This document shows positions 22,517-32,213 of a DNA stretch of 64,000 nt, one piece after another (within the stretch, counting starts at the first letter, position 1; the number at the start of each line of letters is the position of its first letter). Position numbers and translations under genes: made by a program. The notes beneath the pieces are model-generated. The model was not told where the DNA came from, searched no databases, and saw only the letters and a program-made list of their open reading frames with translations. This DNA is from Fimbriimonas ginsengisoli Gsoil 348 (lineage in GTDB: Bacteria > Armatimonadota > Fimbriimonadia > Fimbriimonadales > Fimbriimonadaceae): NCBI GenBank assembly GCA_945881865.1, contig CAMCVK010000014.1, positions 16,123 to 80,122 of the forward strand, in the 5' to 3' direction.

Positions 22517-24707
22517 GCGGGATGTTGGTTCCCGTGTTTCGTGCGGGCATCCGGTACGTGCCTGGCTTCTGGTCTTTGTACTGTTCCTTCATCTCGACAA
22601 GCTTCTTCTGAATCGCCGCCAAGACGTCACTAGGTAGCTGGTTATAGCTAACCGGTTTGGCCACGGTAAAGTTCTTCTCGTCCAACTGACCAGAAACTGA
22701 AATTTTGTCCCTAAGCGTTACGGTGATGCTCACCATGCGGCGTTTGGCCGTTCGAAACGTGCCGTTCTTGAATCCCTTCGACTGGCTGGCCCAAGGGAAA
22801 AGATCGGGCCGCTCCCCGTAGAACATCTGCGCCGCAAACTGGTCCACGGGCATCGGGCCGTACCAAGGCTCATCTGAATTTTCGGGCTGACTCGGGATAA
22901 TGACCTCGTCTTTGGTCTCCACACACTTTATGGTGAGTGTGCTCGGAAGGCCGGTCGGGAAGAGCTCGGTGGCTTCGCGGCCGACGCCGTTATAGAAGGC
23001 GTCCCAGTCGAATGCCGGTCCGGCCGTCTGCTGCTCTGAGGGTTGGTAGTTTAAATAGACGAAGGGGCCGAATACCTGCTTTTCTACGATTAGGCGTTGC
23101 TCCGGGGTGAGTTCGGTGATCGTTAGGCCCTCCTCCGAAAACGCTTTTCGCCGTTGCATATCGCTTAGGCTGCCGTACATCGCGGCGTTTTTGTCTCCAA
23201 AGTAGATGCCCTCGTTGTCATTGGTGGTGCTAATCGCCTGCAAATACGACATGAAAGTCCAGTTGTAGTCTTCCTTCATTTCGTAAGCGATGTATGCCTT
23301 CTCTTCAATGGTGAGTGGCTGGCCAGACTTGACGCGTCGCAAAATCTTCCCGATCATTGCACGGTCAATCGTTTCGGCCTGCATGCCGGAAACCAGTTTC
23401 GGCCGGAAGGAAAGTGTCCCTTTTGTGATCGTCACCTCATAAAACATTTCAATCTGCTTCTTAAGCTGATTCAGGGTTGGCGTCGTTGTTCGCATCGCAA
23501 AAGAGCCAAGGACGTCGGGTACCCACGTGATGACGTTCTGACAATAAAGCGGTCGAAGTGAGAGGACGACGTCAGTGGCGGCAAAGCTCTGAGGGTCATA
23601 CTTCTCGGGGTTTAAAAGCCATTCCAGAACCTTCCCGGTCGGCTCGCCGGACTTCCGACGTTCTTCCCAACTGAGAAACTTCCGGAGCTCTTGAGATTCA
23701 GGCGTGAGCTGAACGACGGCCTCGCCGTCTTTTGGTGGTCGCTCTTCAAATATCTCACGATTTTCGTCAGAGTTGTCAAACGGCATCAAGTTGGTGCTCG
23801 CGTTACCGAACCGCTTACCCTTTCGGTTCACCAGAGTGAGTTCGACATTGACGTAGGGCGAATTCTTGCCGCGACTAAGGAAGACCATCACCCGATCCAC
23901 CTGATCGGTCAGCGGCTCAGTCGAAGCGGCCAAGCCACCAAACGAGTACTGCCATTCTTGCCCTGGGCGCGTGAAGTTCCGTTTTTTAGCGGCGTTCGCC
24001 CACGTTGCGCTGTCCTTCAAAAGTTGCCGAATCGCTGGCATCACGTCGCTGGGGAACGGGCGCTGAATCGCATTCGGCCGGGTGGAGTAGACGATCTTGT
24101 AGTCGGGCGGCAGGTTGGCAAGTTCCTCGGTTTTGAATGTGGCCAGCACGCGTTTCACCGCGCGTCCGCTGGGTCCCTGAGTCTCTAGTTGCTGTTGGCG
24201 TTGCCAAAAGCTGCCGTTCATGGAATTCGGGTTCGAGGACCGGATGTATTGCTCAACCTGGCGCGCCAGATTTTCAGCTTTCTCTGGCGTAAAGTCGGGC
24301 TCTTTTGCAATATCGTCCCGGAACTTTGCAAGCGACTTGTCAATGATATTAAAAACGTATTGGCGGTTGCGGCGCTCGCGGGCAGCCTTTTGCTCGGCGG
24401 TTCGAATGAGGCGAATGTGGTTGGTCTCGCGAACCCACTTGGCTTCTAGGGCATCGGCCACCTGCGACATGATGGTGTCGCGCGGAAGATCCTTCACGTT
24501 CACAAGGATGGTTTCGTTCGCAATGCTTGGCTCGGCCGTGAGCGGCAGCCCGGTCTTCGCGGCAAAAATCTCGACGAACTTCTTCGCCGACATCGCCCGC
24601 AACTCCATCGTCATCTTTGGCGACGCATCGGTAGCTTGGGCGTGGGCCGCAACGGGCAGCAAGCCCATCGAAGCCGTCAGAACCACAAGGCAGAATCGCG
24701 TGCGCAT
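22506..24707 (-). CDS. Large exported protein with secretin/TonB N-domain-like start
   Basis: 733 residues with a signal peptide (LVVLTASMGLLPVAAHAQA). Residues about 35-100 (MSAKKFVEIFAAKTGLPLTA; LVNVKDLPRDTIMSQVADAL) look like the STN/secretin short N-terminal domain that binds small periplasmic partners. The remaining 600 residues contain no motif I recognise. They look like a lineage-specific periplasmic protein (Tyr/Phe-rich, charged, no repeats). No membrane barrel or catalytic signature is visible. A GATAAT-like -10 lies about 20 nt upstream of ATG 24707, so this gene has a real 5' leader. It is divergent from aconitase. Confidence 0.6.
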   Translation of the reverse strand: MRTRFCLVVLTASMGLLPVAAHAQATDASPKMTMELRAMSAKKFVEIFAAKTGLPLTAEPSIANETILVNVKDLPRDTIMSQVADALEAKWVRETNHIRLIRTAEQKAARERRNRQYVFNIIDKSLAKFRDDIAKEPDFTPEKAENLARQVEQYIRSSNPNSMNGSFWQRQQQLETQGPSGRAVKRVLATFKTEELANLPPDYKIVYSTRPNAIQRPFPSDVMPAIRQLLKDSATWANAAKKRNFTRPGQEWQYSFGGLAASTEPLTDQVDRVMVFLSRGKNSPYVNVELTLVNRKGKRFGNASTNLMPFDNSDENREIFEERPPKDGEAVVQLTPESQELRKFLSWEERRKSGEPTGKVLEWLLNPEKYDPQSFAATDVVLSLRPLYCQNVITWVPDVLGSFAMRTTTPTLNQLKKQIEMFYEVTITKGTLSFRPKLVSGMQAETIDRAMIGKILRRVKSGQPLTIEEKAYIAYEMKEDYNWTFMSYLQAISTTNDNEGIYFGDKNAAMYGSLSDMQRRKAFSEEGLTITELTPEQRLIVEKQVFGPFVYLNYQPSEQQTAGPAFDWDAFYNGVGREATELFPTGLPSTLTIKCVETKDEVIIPSQPENSDEPWYGPMPVDQFAAQMFYGERPDLFPWASQSKGFKNGTFRTAKRRMVSITVTLRDKISVSGQLDEKNFTVAKPVSYNQLPSDVLAAIQKKLVEMKEQYKDQKPGTYRMPARNTGTNIPPTR

Positions 24708-24864
24708 GAGATTTTCCCGTTCGATCTATTATCCGCCGCGCAGGTATAAAGAACTAGGGATAACGACGGAAAATAACCGCGTAGTTTCTCTACGAGCCCG
24801 GTTGGCATCGCCTCCGGCCGTCTTGCACGCTTAGATTCTCTCGCATCCCAAGATCGAGGAACCC

Positions 24865-27558
24865 GTGCTGAACTCATTTCAATCCCGCGCCACCCTTGCC
24901 GTAGACGGGCAAACCTACACCATTTTTCGCCTTGACGCGCTGAAGGAGCGCGGTCACGACATCTCGCGGTTGCCCTACTCTCTGCGGGTTCTCCTCGAAA
25001 ACCTGCTGCGAACCGAGGACAACCGGAGCGTCTTCGCCGCCGACATCGAAGCCCTGGCCAATTGGGACGCGACGGCAGAGCCGAGCAAGGAAATCGCCTT
25101 CACGCCGGCCCGCGTGATTCTGCAGGACTTCACCGGCGTACCGTGCGTGGTCGACCTCGCGGCCATGCGCGAAGCGATGGGAGCCCTCGGCGGCGACCCC
25201 ACGAAGATCAATCCGCTGCAGCCGGTCGAGCTCGTCATCGACCACTCCGTTCAGGTCGATGCCTACGGTTCTCAGGCCGCGCTGATGATCAACCGAGACC
25301 TGGAGTTCGACCGAAACCAGGAGCGGTATGAGTTCCTGAAGTGGGGCCAGAAGGCACTGGCGAACTTCCGCGTGGTGCCGCCCAACACCGGAATCGTGCA
25401 CCAGGTGAACCTAGAGCATCTTGCCCGGATTACGTTCGTGAATCCGGACGGCGTGGCCTACCCCGACACGTTGGTCGGCACCGATAGCCACACGACGATG
25501 ATCAACGGAATCGGCGTTTTGGGTTGGGGCGTGGGAGGAATCGAAGCGGAGGCCGCCATGCTGGGCCAGCCGGTCACCATGCTCATCCCGAACGTGATCG
25601 GCTTCAAGATCGGCGGCAAGCTTCCGCCGGAATGCACCGCGACCGACCTCGTGCTTACCGTCACCGAAATGCTCCGCAAGAAGGGCGTGGTCGGCAAATT
25701 TGTGGAGTTCTATGGCGACGGGCTCGCGAGCCTTTCGCTGGCCGACCGCGCGACCATCGGCAACATGTCGCCCGAGTTCGGCGCGACCTGCGCCATCTTC
25801 CCGGTCGACCAGATCGCGCTGGATTACATGCGGCTAACCGGCCGCCCCGAGTCGCAGATCGCCCTCACCGAGGCGTACTTCCGCGCTCAGGGTCTCTTCT
25901 GGGAGCCGGGAACGCCGGAGCCGATCTTCACCGACACGCTCGAACTTGACCTCGCCACGGTTGAGCCGAGCGTCGCGGGGCCAAAGCGACCGCAAGACCG
26001 AATTCGACTCTCCGAGACCGGAAAGGCGTTTCGAGCGAGCTTTGCCGCCGCCATCACCGATGAGCCCGCCGAGACCGAAACGGTGACCGATGAATCGCTC
26101 ACCGGCGACGAGCGCGCCAATGCGGCGGCCAGCCAAGTGACGCACGGAAGCATCGTCATCGCCGCCATCACGTCTTGCACCAACACGTCGAACCCGTACG
26201 TCATGGTCGCGGCCGGTCTGCTCGCCAAGAAGGCGGTGGAGAAGGGCCTCACAAGCAAGCCGTGGGTGAAGACCTCGCTTGCCCCGGGCTCGCGCGTCAT
26301 CACCGACATTTACGAGCGAAGCGGCCTGATGCCGTTCCTCGACGCGCTTGGCTTCAACGTTGTTGGCTACGGCTGTACGACTTGCATCGGCAACTCGGGT
26401 CCGTTGCCTTCGGCGGTCAGCCAGCAGATTACGGATCACAACCTGGTTGTGGCCAGCGTGCTCTCTGGCAACCGGAACTTTGAGGGTCGAATCAACCAGG
26501 ACGTAAAGGCGAACTACCTGATGTCGCCGCCGCTCGTTGTGGCCTACGCCCTCACCGGCACCATCTACTCCGACCTGAAGAACGAGCCGCTCGGCACCGA
26601 TTCGGACGGCGCGCCGGTGTTCCTCTCGGATATTTGGCCTTCGAGAGAAGAAATTTTCGCGACCGTCGAAGCCTCCGCAAGCCGAGAGACGTTCGAAACC
26701 AGCTACGCCAACGTGTTCGACGGCGACGAAAAATGGCAAGCGATCGACGTCGCGGAGTCTGATCTTTTTGGCTGGAATGCCGATTCGACCTACGTGAAGA
26801 ATCCGCCGTACTTCGACGGAATGGCGGCCGCCGCGCCGGTTGGCGTGCCCGATCTGGTTGGTCTTCGGGCGCTGGCTAAGCTGGGCGACTCGATCACCAC
26901 CGACCACATTTCCCCGGCCGGTTCCATTAAGCTCAATTCCCCGGCGGGTGCCTATCTCACGGCCAAGGGCGTGGGGCCGCTCATGTTCAACAGCTACGGC
27001 TCGCGGCGGGGCAACCACGAGGTCATGGTTCGCGGAACCTTTGCCAACGTGCGGTTGCGCAATGAACTTGCTCCCGGCACCGAAGGAGGCTTCACCACCT
27101 ACCTCCCGACCGGCGAGGTAACGACCATCTTCGACGCGGCGGAGCAGTACCGAACCGATGGCACCGGCCTGATCATCCTAGCGGGCAAGGAATACGGAAG
27201 CGGGTCCAGCCGAGACTGGGCCGCGAAGGGAACCTACATGCTGGGCGTGAAGGCCGTTTTGGCCGAGAGCTTCGAGCGCATCCACCGATCGAACTTGGTC
27301 GGCATGGGCGTCGTTCCGCTGGAATACACGAACGGCGAAACGGCGGCCTCGCTCGGCCTGACCGGGCAAGAGACGTTCGACCTTGTTGGGCTTTCGGACG
27401 CCGTCGCAACCGGATTTGCCAACGGCAAGTTTCTGACCGCCCGCGCGGATGGAAAGGAATTCACCGTGCGCGTTCGTATCGACACTCCGCAAGAGATTGC
27501 CTACTACATCAACGGCGGAATTCTGCCCTACGTCCTGCGACAGTTGTTGAACTCATGA
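24865..27558 (+). CDS. acnA: Aconitate hydratase A
   Basis: 897 residues from GTG 24865 with GAGG upstream. It converts citrate to isocitrate in the TCA cycle through a 4Fe-4S cluster. Seen: [53 protein letters not shown], the cluster ligands [12 protein letters not shown] and [13 protein letters not shown], and the swivel domain motif [14 protein letters not shown]. Length and order are those of AcnA/IRP-type enzymes. The last 4 nt overlap the start of oligopeptidase F (ATGA), so the two are co-translated. Confidence 0.98.
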   Translation: MLNSFQSRATLAVDGQTYTIFRLDALKERGHDISRLPYSLRVLLENLLRTEDNRSVFAADIEALANWDATAEPSKEIAFTPARVILQDFTGVPCVVDLAAMREAMGALGGDPTKINPLQPVELVIDHSVQVDAYGSQAALMINRDLEFDRNQERYEFLKWGQKALANFRVVPPNTGIVHQVNLEHLARITFVNPDGVAYPDTLVGTDSHTTMINGIGVLGWGVGGIEAEAAMLGQPVTMLIPNVIGFKIGGKLPPECTATDLVLTVTEMLRKKGVVGKFVEFYGDGLASLSLADRATIGNMSPEFGATCAIFPVDQIALDYMRLTGRPESQIALTEAYFRAQGLFWEPGTPEPIFTDTLELDLATVEPSVAGPKRPQDRIRLSETGKAFRASFAAAITDEPAETETVTDESLTGDERANAAASQVTHGSIVIAAITSCTNTSNPYVMVAAGLLAKKAVEKGLTSKPWVKTSLAPGSRVITDIYERSGLMPFLDALGFNVVGYGCTTCIGNSGPLPSAVSQQITDHNLVVASVLSGNRNFEGRINQDVKANYLMSPPLVVAYALTGTIYSDLKNEPLGTDSDGAPVFLSDIWPSREEIFATVEASASRETFETSYANVFDGDEKWQAIDVAESDLFGWNADSTYVKNPPYFDGMAAAAPVGVPDLVGLRALAKLGDSITTDHISPAGSIKLNSPAGAYLTAKGVGPLMFNSYGSRRGNHEVMVRGTFANVRLRNELAPGTEGGFTTYLPTGEVTTIFDAAEQYRTDGTGLIILAGKEYGSGSSRDWAAKGTYMLGVKAVLAESFERIHRSNLVGMGVVPLEYTNGETAASLGLTGQETFDLVGLSDAVATGFANGKFLTARADGKEFTVRVRIDTPQEIAYYINGGILPYVLRQLLNS

Positions 27559-29351
27559 GCGAAAACCTGAACGTTCGTTGGGATCTTTCTTCCCTTTTCT
27601 CGGGGATGGACGATCCGAAGATCGAGGCAACTTGGGCCTCCTGCGAGGCCTTGTCGCAGGAGATCGAGGCGAAGTATCGCGGCCAGATCAACTCGGCGGA
27701 TCTCACCGCCGAGACGCTTGCGGCGGCGATTCGCGACATGGAGTCGCTGTGGCTGCAGGCTGCCAAACCGCTGACCTATTCGAACCTGCTGTTTTCGGCG
27801 GACAGCAGCGATGCATCGATCGGAGCGTTTATGCAGAAGCAGCGTGAGCGGGCAACGGAAATCAGTGTGCGAACGATATTCTTCGAGCTGGAGCTTCAGA
27901 AAGCTCCCGCCGAGGTGGTGGACCCGCTGTTGGCCGATCCTTCGGTCGCTAACTATCGGCATTACATCCAGACCGCCCGCGCGCTAAGCCCTTACCGGCT
28001 GAGCGAACCCGAAGAGGTGATTCTTGAGGAGACCGCCAACACCGGCTCGCGGGCTTGGGTCCGGCTTTTTGAGGAGCTGACGGCCAACCACGTATTTCGG
28101 CTTAGCCTTCCCGGCGAGGAAACGAAAGAAGCCACCGAGCAGGAAGTCTTAAAGCTGCTTCGCGACGGAAACCGCGAGGTTCGCCAGGCGGCGGCGGATT
28201 CGTTGAGTGCCGGCTTGAAGGAACTCGAGCGCGTGCTCGTATTCAATTACAACAACCTCATTCAGGATAAAGCGGTCGATGATCGGCTCCGCAAGCTGGA
28301 GTACCCTGAGCAAGGTCGCCATTTGAGCAACGAGTTGGACAAGGAAACGGTCGACCTCGTAGTGCGCCTGTGCAGCGAGTACTACCCGATGGTTGCCCGG
28401 TACTACCGCGTGAAGCGGGAGATCTTGGGTCTGCCGGAACTCACCCATATCGACCGGTACGCGCCGCTTTTCGAGAGCGAAGCTCGCGTGGAATGGGACA
28501 AGGCTCGCGAGATCGTGCTCGACTCGTTTGGCGCGTTTAGCCAGACGTTGGCGACCCGCGCGGAGGAGTTCTTTACGGAGAATTGGATCGATGCCGAGCC
28601 GCGAACCGGCAAGCGAGGCGGGGCGTTCTGTTCGTATGTCACGCCGGACACGCATCCGTTCATCTTCCAGACCTATCTGGGCCGGATGGACGACGTGATG
28701 ACGCTTGCTCACGAGCTTGGGCATGGAGTGCATGCGTCGCTAAGTCGGGAGCAAAGCTATTTCAACTTTCATGGAACGCTGCCACTGGCCGAACTCGCTA
28801 GCACGCTAGGAGAGATGCTTGTGTTCGAGCGGCTGGCCGCTGATGCCACGCCGAAGGACCGAGTTGCGCTGTACGCCGAGAAGGTCGAGGGGATGTTTGC
28901 GACGATCTTCCGCCAGAGCGCGATGTTCCGGTTTGAGCAGCGCGCGCACACCTCCCGTCGCGAAACTGGTGAGCTTTCCGCGACCGAGTTTGGCGACCTC
29001 TGGCAGGAAGAACTGCAGGCAATGTTTGGCGACAGCGTGATTCTAGGTGACCAGCACCGCATGTGGTGGACCTATATCGGCCACTTCATCTTCGCTCCGT
29101 TCTATGTGTATGCCTACAGTTTTGGGGAGCTTTTGGCGCTGAGCTTATACCAAATGGGGAAGGAGCAAGGGCCGGAGTTTGAGGCCAAGTACATCGAAGT
29201 GCTTAAGCTCGGCGGGTCCCAAACCCCGCAAGAGCTGATGGCGCACCTTGGGGTCGACCTAAAGTCGGAAGCGTTCTGGCGCGGCGGCTTCAGCGTGATG
29301 GACGGGTATTTGTCGGAGTTCGAACGCCAGTGGGCCGCGCTGAACGATTAG
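27555..29351 (+). CDS. pepF: Oligoendopeptidase F-type M3 metallopeptidase
   Basis: 598 residues. The zinc site [12 protein letters not shown] lies in the last third, with the downstream Glu in [18 protein letters not shown]. The N-terminal helices and [20 protein letters not shown] are typical of the PepF/M3B family. It cleaves short peptides in the cytosol. ATG 27555 overlaps the aconitase stop, so it is the second gene of that operon. There is no signal peptide. Confidence 0.95.
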   Translation: MSENLNVRWDLSSLFSGMDDPKIEATWASCEALSQEIEAKYRGQINSADLTAETLAAAIRDMESLWLQAAKPLTYSNLLFSADSSDASIGAFMQKQRERATEISVRTIFFELELQKAPAEVVDPLLADPSVANYRHYIQTARALSPYRLSEPEEVILEETANTGSRAWVRLFEELTANHVFRLSLPGEETKEATEQEVLKLLRDGNREVRQAAADSLSAGLKELERVLVFNYNNLIQDKAVDDRLRKLEYPEQGRHLSNELDKETVDLVVRLCSEYYPMVARYYRVKREILGLPELTHIDRYAPLFESEARVEWDKAREIVLDSFGAFSQTLATRAEEFFTENWIDAEPRTGKRGGAFCSYVTPDTHPFIFQTYLGRMDDVMTLAHELGHGVHASLSREQSYFNFHGTLPLAELASTLGEMLVFERLAADATPKDRVALYAEKVEGMFATIFRQSAMFRFEQRAHTSRRETGELSATEFGDLWQEELQAMFGDSVILGDQHRMWWTYIGHFIFAPFYVYAYSFGELLALSLYQMGKEQGPEFEAKYIEVLKLGGSQTPQELMAHLGVDLKSEAFWRGGFSVMDGYLSEFERQWAALND

Positions 29352-29363
29352 GCGGGTGCTACG

Positions 29364-29390
29364 GTACGCGACCCTGAAAGGGTCGCGTAC
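29364..29390. terminator. Perfect inverted repeat between convergent genes
   Basis: GTACGCGACCCT (29364-29375) pairs perfectly with AGGGTCGCGTAC (29379-29390) around a GAA loop. It lies between the pepF stop (29351) and the opposite gene's stop (29398). There is no T-run after it on the plus strand, so it may be a weak bidirectional terminator or mRNA-end stabiliser. Confidence 0.55.
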
Positions 29391-29397
29391 GAAAAAC

Positions 29398-30420
29398 CTA
29401 CTCCGACGTAAGCGCTGAGAACCCCGCTCGCAGATCTCCGATCAGCTTTCGGCGGGAATCTGAATCCAGGAACGCTGCGTTCGCTGCGTTCAACGTCAGG
29501 CTCCAGGCGATGTCTTCGTTCAGGTCGAACGCCGCCGCCGCGCGAACCCATTCCTCGGTAAGCGACGTGCTGAACATCGGCGGGTCATCGGAATTCAAAC
29601 TAATCGAAATCCCCTCGTCCAGCAACCGCGCGAAGGGATGCTCGGCCAGCGACGGGTACACGCCTAGGCAAACGTTGCTGCCCGGGCAGACTTCCAGGTG
29701 AACCTGCCGGTCGCGTAGCTCAGCGAGCAAGCGCCCATCTTCGACGACCCGAACCCCGTGCCCAATGCGATTCGCGTGCGTGATGTCGAGCGTCTCGCGG
29801 ATAGATTCTGGCCCGACCGTCTCACCCGCGTGCACGGTCACGGGCACAGCCCGCTCCTTTGCCGCGGCAAACACGTCGGCATAGATAGCCGTGCCCAGCC
29901 GCTCCTCTCCCGCCAGGCCAAGGGCGATGACGCCATCGCCCAGGCCGTCTTCCACCCATCCCAGAACCTCCATTCCCCGCTCGGCGGAGTCGCCCCGAAC
30001 GATGTCTAGAATGAAGCCCGCCGAGAGTCCCAACTCGTCGCGCCCGTAGGTCAGGCCGCGCTGCAAAGCACCTTTCTGATCGGCCCAAGGTATGCCCGCG
30101 TACTTCTCGATTGTCGACGCGGTGTAGGTGATCTCAGAGTGAAGGATGTTTTGCGTCTTCTGCCCCTCAAGAAACTCCCGAACAACAAGCTCCAGGTCGT
30201 CGGGAGTCTGAATGCACTTCGAAACCGCGACGTAGACCTCGACAAAATGGGGGAAATCGCGAAACTGGTACCAATCTCGCAGGCCTTCCACCGTGTCACT
30301 GGGGAGCGAAGCATTGTTTTTTCGCGCCAGCTTCAGCACCGTTTCGGGGCGAATCGAACCCTCCAAATGCACGTGAAGCTCGACTTTTGGCATCGCCGCG
30401 AAGAACGTGTCAGTGGGCAT
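29398..30420 (-). CDS. Adenosine/adenine deaminase-family aminohydrolase
   Basis: 340 residues from ATG 30420. It removes the amino group from adenosine or adenine. Zinc ligands are His16/His18 in ELHVHLEG, the His in VTVHAGE, and the Asp in SLNSDDPPMF; HANRIGHGVRV and LEVCPGSNVCLGVYPS also fit. SLNSDDP instead of the usual STDDP of adenosine deaminases is the form common in adenine deaminases of this superfamily, so the substrate is open. A TAGACT hexamer lies 6 nt before the start, implying a leaderless mRNA. Confidence 0.88.
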   Translation of the reverse strand: MPTDTFFAAMPKVELHVHLEGSIRPETVLKLARKNNASLPSDTVEGLRDWYQFRDFPHFVEVYVAVSKCIQTPDDLELVVREFLEGQKTQNILHSEITYTASTIEKYAGIPWADQKGALQRGLTYGRDELGLSAGFILDIVRGDSAERGMEVLGWVEDGLGDGVIALGLAGEERLGTAIYADVFAAAKERAVPVTVHAGETVGPESIRETLDITHANRIGHGVRVVEDGRLLAELRDRQVHLEVCPGSNVCLGVYPSLAEHPFARLLDEGISISLNSDDPPMFSTSLTEEWVRAAAAFDLNEDIAWSLTLNAANAAFLDSDSRRKLIGDLRAGFSALTSE

Positions 30421-30426
30421 GCTCTA

Positions 30427-30432
30427 AGTCTA
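30427..30432 (-). promoter_or_regulatory. -10 hexamer TAGACT, leaderless start of the deaminase
   Basis: Minus-strand TAGACT lies 6 nt before ATG 30420 and there is no Shine-Dalgarno in the gap. Confidence 0.55.
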
Positions 30433-30459
30433 CATCCGCCGCAACCGCCGACGATCGGT

Positions 30460-30465
30460 TAAAAT
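30460..30465 (+). promoter_or_regulatory. -10 hexamer TAAAAT, leaderless start of the Dabb gene
   Basis: TAAAAT lies 6 nt (GGCGGC) before GTG 30472. With the TAGACT for the opposite gene at 30427, the two divergent genes share a 51-bp intergenic region. Confidence 0.55.
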
Positions 30466-30471
30466 GGCGGC

Positions 30472-30774
30472 GTGTTCGTCCACAACGTGTTCTTTTGGCT
30501 GAAGCCAGAATCGACAACTCAGCAGCGCGATCAGCTGCTCGCCGACTGCCGCGAGATCCTTGGCGCGATTTCCAGCGTGCGCAAACTGCATGCCGGGTTG
30601 CCGGCCGGAACGCCTCGCCGCGTCGTGGACAACAGCTATGCCGTCGGAATCACGGTGGTTTTTGATGACGCTGCGGGGCACGACGCCTACCACGTCGACC
30701 CACTCCACGATTCCTTTTTGGCCAGAAACAACGACGTCTGGGATCGAGTCACGGTGTACGACTTCATCGAATAG
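30472..30774 (+). CDS. Dabb (stress-responsive A/B barrel) domain protein
   Basis: 100 residues from GTG 30472. It begins MFVHNVFFWLKPESTTQQRD and later has YAVGITVVFDDAAGHDAYHV followed by DPLHDSF. This is the Dabb family pattern: H.V.f.l......, then d...l.v.F.d..a...Y..dp.H..f. These small dimeric ferredoxin-like proteins are often of unknown role, some being enzymes. It is single-domain and probably cytosolic. The gene 57 bp downstream has its own promoter. Confidence 0.85.
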   Translation: MFVHNVFFWLKPESTTQQRDQLLADCREILGAISSVRKLHAGLPAGTPRRVVDNSYAVGITVVFDDAAGHDAYHVDPLHDSFLARNNDVWDRVTVYDFIE

Positions 30775-30817
30775 AGAAGTCTCAACGAATTCTGAAACTT
30801 CCGAAGGCGGCCAACGC

Positions 30818-30823
30818 TAGAAT
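30818..30823 (+). promoter_or_regulatory. -10 hexamer TAGAAT for the dehalogenase-like gene
   Basis: TAGAAT lies 8 nt before GTG 30832, so the transcript would start at or very near the start codon. Confidence 0.5.
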
Positions 30824-30831
30824 GAAGGCGG

Positions 30832-31731
30832 GTGAAGCTCCATTCCGAACATCCTTGGCTGAACATCGTTCAGTATCCGTTCCGCACCCGAGAATTTGAT
30901 TCCGGCGACGGCTGGATGAGCTACGCCGACGAGGGGCGAGGGCGGCCGATCGTGTTTGTGCACGGTTCGCCCACGTGGTCCTACCTGTTTCGCCACCTCA
31001 TTCGGGGGCTCGCGCCGTGGTTTAGATGCATCGCGCCCGACCACCTGGGATTCGGACTTTCGCAAAAGCCGCACGGGGTCGATTACTCCTTGGCCGCGCA
31101 AGCCGAGCGGTTTGAGCGGCTGATGCTGCAACTCAATCTGCGTGACGTAACACTCGTCGTCCACGACGCGGGCGGGCCGATTGGGCTAAATTTCGCCGTG
31201 AACTACCCTGGGCGCGTCCGCGAATTGGTCGTGTTCAATAGCTGGATGTGGCCGATGCAGGAGAACCGTTCGGCGATGAAGCTCGCCGGACTGGTCGGAA
31301 ATCCGTTCAATCGGTTCTACTACCGCGCGCTGAACGCCGGTCCGTCGTTCATCCTACCGGCGCTTTTCGCCGACCGCCATCGCATCCCAAAGCCAACGCA
31401 GGTGCAATACCTAGAGCCGTTTCGGGCGTTCGACGAGCGCGATGCGCTCTACGCGATGATCGAAGGGCTGCGCGACGGTGCGCCGTTTTTCCAGTCGCTG
31501 TGGGATCGCCGCGAGGCCATTGAGTTCAAGCGAACCCTGCTGCTATGGGGCACGAAAGACCCGATGTTCAGGCCGGAATACTTGGAGCGGTTCCAGAAGA
31601 TGCTGCCCAACCACGACACGGTGGAGTTCCCGTGGGTCGGCCGTTTCGTCCCCGAAGAAGCGGCGAAAAGTGCCTGCGACGAGATCCGCTGGTTCATGAT
31701 GAACAGCCCGGCGTTCCTCAAGCCGGTCTAA
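30832..31731 (+). CDS. Haloalkane dehalogenase-like alpha/beta hydrolase lacking the catalytic His
   Basis: 299 residues from GTG 30832. The fold and family marks are clear: oxyanion motif HGSPTWSYLFRHL, nucleophile elbow VVHDAGGPIGLN with Asp112, acid LLWGTKDPMFRP with Asp243, and C-terminal helix region. Two key positions differ from dehalogenases. The Trp that normally follows the nucleophile is Ala113, and the catalytic His of the usual GHF.qEEA motif is Arg271 (VGRFVPEEA). A single base change (CGT against CAT) would explain the latter. It may be inactive, use a different mechanism, or bind a ligand. It is convergent with the next gene. Confidence 0.82.
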   Translation: MKLHSEHPWLNIVQYPFRTREFDSGDGWMSYADEGRGRPIVFVHGSPTWSYLFRHLIRGLAPWFRCIAPDHLGFGLSQKPHGVDYSLAAQAERFERLMLQLNLRDVTLVVHDAGGPIGLNFAVNYPGRVRELVVFNSWMWPMQENRSAMKLAGLVGNPFNRFYYRALNAGPSFILPALFADRHRIPKPTQVQYLEPFRAFDERDALYAMIEGLRDGAPFFQSLWDRREAIEFKRTLLLWGTKDPMFRPEYLERFQKMLPNHDTVEFPWVGRFVPEEAAKSACDEIRWFMMNSPAFLKPV

Positions 31732-31737
31732 ACCGCA

Positions 31738-32154
31738 TTACAGCGAGCCGAACTTGAAAGGCAGAGAGAATGTAAATTTTCGTTCCTGAGTGGAGTGGCC
31801 AATCGCAAAGACAAGCAGGCATACGCCGAGGATGAAAAGGATTCCCTGGCACTTTAAGGCTTGCACGAAGCGGCGGTTCGCTTGGGGAGAGAGGAGTGCG
31901 ACGGGAGCTTCAGATGGCGTCTCATCGGTTTGTTCGAAGAGCTCAGGCAGCAGGAGCAAGCCGATCGCCGATGCTGCGACCGACAACAAGAGGCTGATCA
32001 TCGCGAGATAAAAGGCCCAACGCCCGGCTTCCCAAAAGCGCTCCGCCATGCTGAACCCGAGCAAGATGAGAACGATCGCCACGCCGCAAAGCCACTTCAC
32101 GTTGTCCAAGCTCAACTTCAGGCCGACGAATGAGAAGCTCTTAACCTTTGCCAC
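31738..32154 (-). CDS. Small membrane protein, unknown function
   Basis: 138 residues from GTG 32154. Three hydrophobic helices are visible: about 20-38 (WLCGVAIVLILLGFSM), 47-70 (FYLAMISLLLSVAASAIGLL) and 103-120 (GILFILGVCLLVFAIG). An acidic loop (EQTDETPSEAP) lies between the second and third. I recognise no family. TAACGT lies 6 nt before the start. It is divergent from yifB with 59 bp between. Confidence 0.6.
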   Translation of the reverse strand: MAKVKSFSFVGLKLSLDNVKWLCGVAIVLILLGFSMAERFWEAGRWAFYLAMISLLLSVAASAIGLLLLPELFEQTDETPSEAPVALLSPQANRRFVQALKCQGILFILGVCLLVFAIGHSTQERKFTFSLPFKFGSL

Positions 32155-32160
32155 ATGCCG

Positions 32161-32166
32161 ACGTTA
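32161..32166 (-). promoter_or_regulatory. -10 hexamer TAACGT, leaderless start of the membrane protein gene
   Basis: Minus-strand TAACGT lies 6 nt before GTG 32154, without a Shine-Dalgarno. Confidence 0.45.
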
Positions 32167-32199
32167 CCACACGAAGCCCGTGAACCCCGCCTCGAAAGC

Positions 32200-32205
32200 T
32201 ACACT
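32200..32205 (+). promoter_or_regulatory. -10 hexamer TACACT for yifB
   Basis: TACACT lies 8 nt before ATG 32214; no Shine-Dalgarno is present. Confidence 0.5.
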
Positions 32206-32213
32206 AATGCGGA

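Noticed and set aside
25834..27018. A 394-codon minus-strand open frame inside aconitase
   Set aside because: Antisense mirror of acnA; the product is Arg/His/Gly-rich, with no start signal and no domain.
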